This document shows positions 58,602 to 64,000 of a stretch of 64,000 nucleotides of DNA, piece by piece. Source of the DNA: Chloroflexota bacterium (GTDB lineage Bacteria; Chloroflexota; Dehalococcoidia; Bin125); the NCBI GenBank assembly GCA_009838915.1, contig VXQT01000034.1:99896-163895 (forward strand). The letters are read 5' to 3'. Each line of letters opens with the position of its first letter. The stretch's first letter is position 1. The notes beneath the pieces were generated by a model. That model was not told the DNA's origin. It made no database searches and worked only from the letters and a program-made list of their open reading frames with translations. The position numbers were made by a program, and so were the translations under genes.

Positions 58602-59825
58602 ATGCCCGCGCCGCTTGAAGGAATCCTCGTCGTCGACTTTACCCGCTACCAGAACGGCCCCCACGCGACCGCGATGCTGGCCGACATGGGCGCTGACGTG
58701 CTCAAGGTGGAGATGCCCGGCAACGGCGACCCGGGACGGCAGCTCGGAGTGGGTCAGGACGGCTTCTGCTCCTACTTCGAGGCGCTCAACCGAGGCAAGC
58801 GCTCGATGACGCTCGATCTCCGCGCCGAGGGCGCGATCGAGGTCGTGCACAAGCTGATCGAGGACGCCGACGTGTTGGCCGAGAACTTCCGGCCCGGCTA
58901 TCTCGACTCGATCGGGCTCGGCTACGACGACCTCAAGGGCATCAATCCGCAACTGATCTACGCGACGAACTCGGGCTTCGGGCCCGAAGGCGAGTGGGCG
59001 CGACGGGGATCCTTCGACGTCGTGGCGCAGGGCATGTCGGGCGCGATGGTCGCGCTCGGCGGCGGACCCGGCGAGCGGCCGATCACCGCACCCTGGGGAC
59101 TGGCCGACCAGACCGGCTCGCTGCTCTTCGCTTACGGCATCGTGACTGCGCTGTTCGCTCGCGCCCAGCACGGGGTGGGACAGAAAATCGATGTCTCCCA
59201 GCTCGGCGCGATGCTGACCATGCAGGCGCTCTCGTTGCAGGCCTACTTGCACAGCGGCTTCCAGCCGGTGCTCAAGCCGGGACGCTCCTTCTCGGCCACC
59301 TTTAGCTGGTACCAGGCGAGCGATGGCGAGTGGCTGACGCTCGGCATCCTCGATCCCAAGAGTTGGGCCGGCCTCTGCGTCGCGCTCGAGCGGCCCGACC
59401 TGTTCGAGGATTCGCGTTCCGCCGACCCGTTCTCGCGACGCGACAACGAGGAATGGCTGCGCTCCGAGCTCGAAGCCGCGTTCATGACTCGCCCGCGAGA
59501 CGAGTGGATCACGCGGCTGATCGAGCAGCGCATCCCCTGCGGACCGGTCTACGACTACCAGCAGGTGGCCGAGGACAATCACTTCTGGCTCAACGGCTAC
59601 TTGCAGCAGGTCCCGCATCCGCACTTCGACGAGCACAAGGTCGTGGGCATCCCGGTCAGCTTCAGCGAAACCAAGACCGAGGTGCGCGGCGCGGCGCCCG
59701 AGCTGGGCCAGGACACTGAGCTGGAACTGCTCAACCTGGGCTTCGACTGGCCCGACATCGAGCGCTTGCACGACTCAGGGATCACGGCGGTCAAGCAGCA
59801 AGGCGCAGCGGCTGCGGGGGACTAG
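58602..59825 (+). CDS. CaiB/BaiF-type (class III) CoA-transferase
   Basis: The protein has 407 residues. The catalytic Asp139 lies in RGSFDVVAQGMSG; the N-terminal VDFTRYQNGPHATAMLADMGADVLKVE-type loop (11-37) is well conserved. Class III enzymes swap CoA between short acids with an aspartyl-CoA intermediate. Which acid is used cannot be read off. GGAG lies upstream of the ATG. It is divergent from the class I pair and overlaps the convergent purL by four bases at the stops. Confidence 0.93.
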   Translation: MPAPLEGILVVDFTRYQNGPHATAMLADMGADVLKVEMPGNGDPGRQLGVGQDGFCSYFEALNRGKRSMTLDLRAEGAIEVVHKLIEDADVLAENFRPGYLDSIGLGYDDLKGINPQLIYATNSGFGPEGEWARRGSFDVVAQGMSGAMVALGGGPGERPITAPWGLADQTGSLLFAYGIVTALFARAQHGVGQKIDVSQLGAMLTMQALSLQAYLHSGFQPVLKPGRSFSATFSWYQASDGEWLTLGILDPKSWAGLCVALERPDLFEDSRSADPFSRRDNEEWLRSELEAAFMTRPRDEWITRLIEQRIPCGPVYDYQQVAEDNHFWLNGYLQQVPHPHFDEHKVVGIPVSFSETKTEVRGAAPELGQDTELELLNLGFDWPDIERLHDSGITAVKQQGAAAAGD

Positions 59826-62071
59826 CTGTCTAACAACCGAGGCAACGCCGAGGTCCAGGCTTCTGACGCCTCGGTCAGCGGCACGCTCATCGGGCCGAGT
59901 TCCAACCGCGCTGCGGTGACTCTGCCAATCCTGGCGGCCCGAACGCCGTGTTGAACCGCAAGCGCCGCAAGTTGTTCCCCCTGATCAGGGGCGATGCTGA
60001 CCACCGCTCTGCCTCCGGCCTCGCCGAAGAGGGCGGCGTCGAGGCGGCCCGGGATCTCTGCGTCGATGCTCGCTCCGATTCCGCCGGCAATCGCCGACTC
60101 GCAGACGGCGACGGCGAGGCCGCCATCGGAGCAGTCGTGGGCGGACTTGAGCAGCCCTGCCTCGGCCGCCTCCACCAGCACGTCAACCAGGGCTGCCTCG
60201 GCATCCAGGTCGATGGCAACCGGACCGGCTTCCTTGCCGTACAGCAGCGACAGGTACTCGCTACCGCCAAGGGTCGACGCTTCCTGTTCGAGTCCCGCGC
60301 CGAGCAGCCAGATCTCGTCGCTCTCGTCCTGGAACGCCATACGGACGACATTGGTCACATCGGAGATGATTCCCAGCATCCCGACGACCGGCGTCGGCGT
60401 GACCGGGCCGTCCTCCGACTCGTTGTAGAGGCTGGCGTTGCCCGAGACGACGGGCGTGCGGAAGGCGCGGCTGGCGTCGGCCATGCCTCGGATCGACTCG
60501 CGAAGCTGGTAGTAGATCGGCGCGCGCTCGGGATTGGCGAAGTTGAGACAGTCGGTGACTGCGACCGGGCGAGCGCCCGTGCAGGCGACGTTGCGCGCCG
60601 CCTCGGCGACCGCCCGGGCCGCGCCCGAGTACGGGTCCAGTTCGACCGCACGGCCGGGGCCGTCGGTGCAGAGCGCCAGCCCCTGCTGCAATCCGCGAAT
60701 GCGCAGCACCGCGGCATCGGAGCCCGGCGTGATCACGGTGTTGGTGCCCACCATATGGTCGTACTGCCGGTAGACCCAGCGCTTGGAGGCGACGTTGGGC
60801 GATGCCAGCAGCCGAAGCAGCGCATCGTTGGCCTGCATCGGTTCGAGGTCGGCCAGCGTTCCGGGATCCCAACCGGCGCGCGACGCGGCGTCCGGGTCAC
60901 GCTTCGCATCGGGTTCGTATGCGGGCGGTCCTGTCAGCAGTGATACCGGGGCTGCCGCCACTTCCCGCTCGCCGTCGTAGACCTTTGCCAACCCGTCGTC
61001 CGTCACGTCTCCGATCACCTCGGCGTGCAGGTCCCAGTGCTCGAACCAGTCCTGGACGTCGCCGACGTGCGCGGGCTTGACCGCGGCGATCATCCGCTCC
61101 TGCGACTCGGACAGCATCACTTCGTAGGGCGTCATGCCCGATTCGCGGCGCGGGACCTGCTGCGTCTGGATTCGGATGCCGGCGCCGGCGCGCTCGGCCA
61201 TCTCGACGGTCGAGGATGTGATCCCGGCCGCGCCGCAGTCCTGCAAGCCTTCGAGCCAGTCGCGATGCTTGCGCACCAGCCCGACGCAGGCGTCCATCAG
61301 CGACTTTTCGAGGAAGGGGTTGCCGACCTGGACGGCCGGACGCCGTTCCGCCGACGCTTCATCCAGTTCGACCGAGGCGAATGTCGCTCCGTGCAAGCCG
61401 TCGCGGCCGGTATCGGCGCCGACGATCATGAGTTGTGTGCCGGGCGGCCCGGCTGTGGCGGAGATTAGCGATCCGCGCGGCGCGATGCCGAGACACATCG
61501 CATTGACCAGCGGGTTGCCGCTGTATGACTCGCCGACGACCAGCTCACCGCCGACTGTGGGAATCCCCAGGCAGTTGCCGTAGCCGCCGATCCCGGCGAC
61601 GACGCCGCTGCACAATCTTCGATTGCGACGATCGTCCAGCGGACCGAAGCGCAGGGAATCGAGCAGCGCGATCGGCTGCGCGCCCATCGCGAAGATGTCG
61701 CGGACGATCCCGCCGACGCCGGTCGCCGCGCCCTCGTACGGCTCAATCGCCGAGGGGTGATTGTGCGACTCGATTTTCATCACCGCGACCCAGCCATCGC
61801 CGATGTCGATGGCGCCGGCGTTCTCTTCGCCGAGATTGGTCAGGATGCGCTCATCCTCGGTGGGGAAGTGATGGAACAGCGGACGCGAGTGCTTGTAGCC
61901 GCAATGTTCGCTCCACAGCGCGCCGAGCATACCCAGCTCGACGTCGCTCGGCGCGCGGCCCAGCATGTCGCAGGCGCGTTCGTACTCATCGCGGCTCAGG
62001 GCAATCTGTGCCAGGACATCGTCGTCCACTTGGGCAGGCCGCGCGTCGCCGGGCGGCGGATAGCTCGTCAC
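59822..62071 (-). CDS. purL: Phosphoribosylformylglycinamidine synthase subunit PurL (small type)
   Basis: The protein has 749 residues. The catalytic region WSEHCGYKHSRPL and ESHNHPSAIEPYEGAATGVGG (N-terminal half) and the glycine-rich DCSDGGLAVAVCE of the C-terminal AIRS-like half are present. This is the small PurL, which makes FGAM with PurQ and PurS. I start at the GTG at 62071 with GGGG upstream, one base after the purQ stop; a longer in-frame start overlaps purQ. No purS gene is adjacent. The stop overlaps the convergent CaiB gene. Confidence 0.95.
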   Translation of the reverse strand: MTSYPPPGDARPAQVDDDVLAQIALSRDEYERACDMLGRAPSDVELGMLGALWSEHCGYKHSRPLFHHFPTEDERILTNLGEENAGAIDIGDGWVAVMKIESHNHPSAIEPYEGAATGVGGIVRDIFAMGAQPIALLDSLRFGPLDDRRNRRLCSGVVAGIGGYGNCLGIPTVGGELVVGESYSGNPLVNAMCLGIAPRGSLISATAGPPGTQLMIVGADTGRDGLHGATFASVELDEASAERRPAVQVGNPFLEKSLMDACVGLVRKHRDWLEGLQDCGAAGITSSTVEMAERAGAGIRIQTQQVPRRESGMTPYEVMLSESQERMIAAVKPAHVGDVQDWFEHWDLHAEVIGDVTDDGLAKVYDGEREVAAAPVSLLTGPPAYEPDAKRDPDAASRAGWDPGTLADLEPMQANDALLRLLASPNVASKRWVYRQYDHMVGTNTVITPGSDAAVLRIRGLQQGLALCTDGPGRAVELDPYSGAARAVAEAARNVACTGARPVAVTDCLNFANPERAPIYYQLRESIRGMADASRAFRTPVVSGNASLYNESEDGPVTPTPVVGMLGIISDVTNVVRMAFQDESDEIWLLGAGLEQEASTLGGSEYLSLLYGKEAGPVAIDLDAEAALVDVLVEAAEAGLLKSAHDCSDGGLAVAVCESAIAGGIGASIDAEIPGRLDAALFGEAGGRAVVSIAPDQGEQLAALAVQHGVRAARIGRVTAARLELGPMSVPLTEASEAWTSALPRLLDS

Positions 62072-62072
62072 G

Positions 62073-62735
62073 TCAGCCCCAGTGCTCGATGATCGACCGC
62101 CAGATGTAGTTCCCGTCTGTCCCGCCGAGCAGCGCGTCGGAGGCACGCTCGGGATGCGGCATCATGCCCAGCACGTTGCCAGTCGGATTCACGATCCCGG
62201 CGATGTCGCGCAGCGAGCCGTTGGGGTTCTCGCCGTGGTAGCGGAACAGCACGCGACCTGCGTCCTCCAACTCGTCCAGTACCTGCGGCGATGCGAAGTA
62301 CTGCCCTTCGCCATGCGAAACAGGCAGTTGCACGATCTGGCCGGATTCGCAGGCGCCGGTGAAGCCGCTGTCGATGCGCTCGACGCTCAGTGCTTGCGGC
62401 TGGCAGCGAAACTGCATCGACGCGTTGCGCTGCAGGATGCCGGGCAAGAGTCCCGCTTCGCAGAGAATCTGAAATCCGTTGCAGGAGCCGAACACCGGCC
62501 GTCCGGTTGCGGCGAATCGATCGAGTGCGGACATGACCGGGGAGAAGCGCGCGATCGCCCCGCAGCGCAGGTGGTCGCCGTAAGAGAAGCCGCCGGGCAG
62601 GATTACGCCGTCGTAGTCGTCGAGCGATGTCTCGCGGTGCCAGACGCGTTCCGCCGTTTGTCCCAGGTCCTCCAGCGCATAGACGCAGTCCCAGTCGCTC
62701 CAGGTTCCGGGGAAGACGAGCACGGCAAACCGCAT
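62073..62735 (-). CDS. purQ: Phosphoribosylformylglycinamidine synthase subunit PurQ
   Basis: The protein has 220 residues, a class I glutamine amidotransferase. Cys85 (GSCNGFQ), His194 and Glu196 (PHPERA) form the triad; VFPGTWSD and GGFSYGDHLR are typical of PurQ. It supplies ammonia to PurL, whose gene follows by one base. The ATG has no Shine-Dalgarno, and TACGCT lies exactly six bases before it, suggesting a leaderless mRNA. PurS, the third partner, is missing from this locus. Confidence 0.96.
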   Translation of the reverse strand: MRFAVLVFPGTWSDWDCVYALEDLGQTAERVWHRETSLDDYDGVILPGGFSYGDHLRCGAIARFSPVMSALDRFAATGRPVFGSCNGFQILCEAGLLPGILQRNASMQFRCQPQALSVERIDSGFTGACESGQIVQLPVSHGEGQYFASPQVLDELEDAGRVLFRYHGENPNGSLRDIAGIVNPTGNVLGMMPHPERASDALLGGTDGNYIWRSIIEHWG

Positions 62736-62741
62736 GAAGTG

Positions 62742-62747
62742 AGCGTA
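62742..62747 (-). promoter_or_regulatory. -10 element of leaderless purQ
   Basis: TACGCT on the minus strand, six bases before the ATG at 62735. No Shine-Dalgarno. Confidence 0.6.
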
Positions 62748-62804
62748 TCGGCAGGGATCGTTATGGTCAGTCGGCCCCAGGGCCTGGCGGATCCCGTTGT
62801 GCAG

Positions 62805-64000
62805 CTACTGTCTCGGGTTCGGACGCAGCTCGTCCTCGCCGGCCGGCGGGTAGGCAATGCGCTGGTGATGCACCCCGGTCAGTGTCTGCTTGAAACTGCC
62901 TGAGATGACCCGCAACTCGTTGAGCGTCAGATCGCAGTGATCGAGCTGACGCTCGCGCAATCGCTCGTCAAACACACCGTCGACCAGCAAGCCGATGCGC
63001 TCAGCCTCATGCTCCCCGCTGGCCCGCACGACGGCTTCGCAACTGTCGGCCAGCATCACAATCGCCGTCTCCCGAGACTGAGGCGGGGGTCCGGGATAGG
63101 TGAAGTCCTGCGGGTCGATACGCGGGTCGGACATGGCCGCCTTGCGATAGAAGAAGGCCACGCGGCGCGAGCCGTGATGTTGCAGGATGAAGTCGCGAAT
63201 CCGCGGAGGCAGCCGATCCCGACGCGCCAGATCGTCGCCGCCGGTCACGTGCGACATGATGATCTGGGCGCTCTCGCGCGGTTCCAGTTCATCGTGCGGG
63301 TTCGTGCCTTCCTGGTTCTCGATGAACATCGCGGGACGGTGCAGCTTGCCGATGTCGTGGTAGTAGGCGCCGACGCGCACGAGCAGCGGGTCCGCGCCGA
63401 TCAGGGCAGCGGCTCGCTCGGACAGCGTGGCGACCAACAACGAGTGGTGGAATGTGCCCGGCGCTTCCTCCTGGAGGCGGCGGAGCAGCGGTCGCTGGAG
63501 CTGCGCGAGTTCCAGCAGCCGCATGGGGGTCGTGATACCGAACAGCGCGCCGAGCAGGGAGAACGCGCCGATCGTGATCACCGAAACCAGCGCCGCGGTG
63601 ACCAACGATGCGAGAGCCAGCCAGCCCAGGTCGTTGTTGACGCGGTCGGCGTCGAGCAGCCAGAGCGCCGCGCCGGCCAGGAATCCGGCGAGACCGGCCG
63701 CCAACCCCGCCAGCCCGTACTGTGCGAGCGCCTGGGCCCGCGAAGCGACGATCACGCCACCCAGCGAACTGGCAAGGAAGTAGGCCAGCGGTCGCAACGC
63801 CGATGCGCCGTCGGGCGCCGACGCATATTCGGGCAGGACGATCGCTGCCAGGCCGGCCAGCACCGATATCAACACACCCGTCGCCACGCCGAGGCCAGTG
63901 CTGAGCAAGGCGGCGACGAGCACCGGCCCGGCCGCGAGCGGCAGCATCAGATCGAGCGACTCGTCGAGGCCGTCCGGCAGCACCAGCTCGAACCAGAGTC
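62805..64000 (-). CDS. Membrane HD-domain phosphodiesterase (PgpH/7TM-HD type), partial
   Basis: The reading frame is open to the right window edge, so the N-terminus is missing; 398 residues are visible. About seven membrane helices (visible part about 1-180) are followed by an HD domain: FHHSLLVATLSERAAALIG, then YYHDIGKLHRP, with the metal-binding His-Asp pair, and a later QHHGSRR. Related proteins break down c-di-AMP (PgpH). A final Pro/Glu-rich tail follows. The purQ promoter lies in the 69-bp gap downstream of its stop. No start can be named. Confidence 0.9.
   Translation of the reverse strand, partial: LWFELVLPDGLDESLDLMLPLAAGPVLVAALLSTGLGVATGVLISVLAGLAAIVLPEYASAPDGASALRPLAYFLASSLGGVIVASRAQALAQYGLAGLAAGLAGFLAGAALWLLDADRVNNDLGWLALASLVTAALVSVITIGAFSLLGALFGITTPMRLLELAQLQRPLLRRLQEEAPGTFHHSLLVATLSERAAALIGADPLLVRVGAYYHDIGKLHRPAMFIENQEGTNPHDELEPRESAQIIMSHVTGGDDLARRDRLPPRIRDFILQHHGSRRVAFFYRKAAMSDPRIDPQDFTYPGPPPQSRETAIVMLADSCEAVVRASGEHEAERIGLLVDGVFDERLRERQLDHCDLTLNELRVISGSFKQTLTGVHHQRIAYPPAGEDELRPNPRQ

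Noticed and set aside
59948-60943. Long open frame on the plus strand opposite purL, and similar ones opposite atpB, nuoI and the sulfatase.
   Set aside because: Antisense frames of this length are common in high-GC sequence; these have Arg/Ala-rich composition and no recognisable motifs or ribosome sites.
62072-62146. N-terminal extension of PurL starting at 62146.
   Set aside because: It would overlap purQ by 74 bases and encodes a low-complexity leader; the GTG at 62071 has a ribosome site and gives a normal PurL length.

Overview
The window is a dense, high-GC bacterial chromosome segment with about 64 protein genes, no rRNA or tRNA that I could find, and no CRISPR array. The gene content fits a Chloroflexota bacterium of the SAR202/Dehalococcoidia type. 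It has an F-type ATP synthase operon, many catabolic paralogues (enolase-superfamily enzymes, luciferase-like monooxygenases, short-chain dehydrogenases, CoA transferases, metallo-beta-lactamase-fold hydrolases), an aldehyde:ferredoxin oxidoreductase and a ComB homologue. This placement is inference from gene content; no marker gene in the window proves it.

Layout. 1-3245 (minus): the start of the atp operon, atpZ-atpB-atpE-atpF-atpH, running off the left edge; AtpB carries a very large insertion. 3379-6093 (minus): DUF151 nuclease-like protein, MFS transporter, pyrF. 6138-13239: comB, two amidohydrolases and an enolase-superfamily enzyme on plus, facing MaoC, nitroreductase and VOC genes on minus. 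13363-19013 (plus): haloalkane dehalogenase, a tandem DinB pair, a thioesterase, an SDR, an adenylate cyclase fused to a degenerate alpha/beta-hydrolase, and a UroD/MtaA-type methyltransferase. 19031-27821: a second enolase-superfamily enzyme, an amidase, a formylglycine-generating enzyme beside the sulfatase it probably activates, a quinone oxidoreductase, a hydrolase and an SDR.

27870-31040 is an accessory island: a duplicated membrane-protein gene, a 54-residue ribbon-helix-helix gene, and a secreted protein with about 17 copies of a 12-residue YTV-type repeat. One of the membrane proteins ends with the same unusual motif that begins the mature repeat protein. 31117-35421: peroxiredoxin, three small envelope proteins, and a tungsten/molybdenum aldehyde:ferredoxin oxidoreductase. 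35727-39949: three consecutive MFS genes, the third with clearly lower GC. 39978-46956: luciferase-like oxidoreductases, MBL-fold hydrolases, an MscS channel, a CDGSH protein and CinA. 47055-51103: a MoxR-DUF58-DUF4129 operon. 52003-56497: five SDR genes in a row. 56513-59825: a NuoI-like ferredoxin and two kinds of CoA transferase. 59822-64000: purL, purQ and a truncated membrane HD phosphodiesterase.

Two features recur across the window. Many genes have a TANNNT hexamer (mostly TATCCT, TAGCCT, TAGTCT or TAGACT) 27-60 nt before the start and a good Shine-Dalgarno sequence. Five genes instead have such a hexamer exactly 6 nt before the start codon and no Shine-Dalgarno, which predicts leaderless mRNAs. 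Intergenic spaces also carry two families of GC-rich hairpin repeats. One copy supplies the last codons of a gene, and one pair is inverted like a REPIN.
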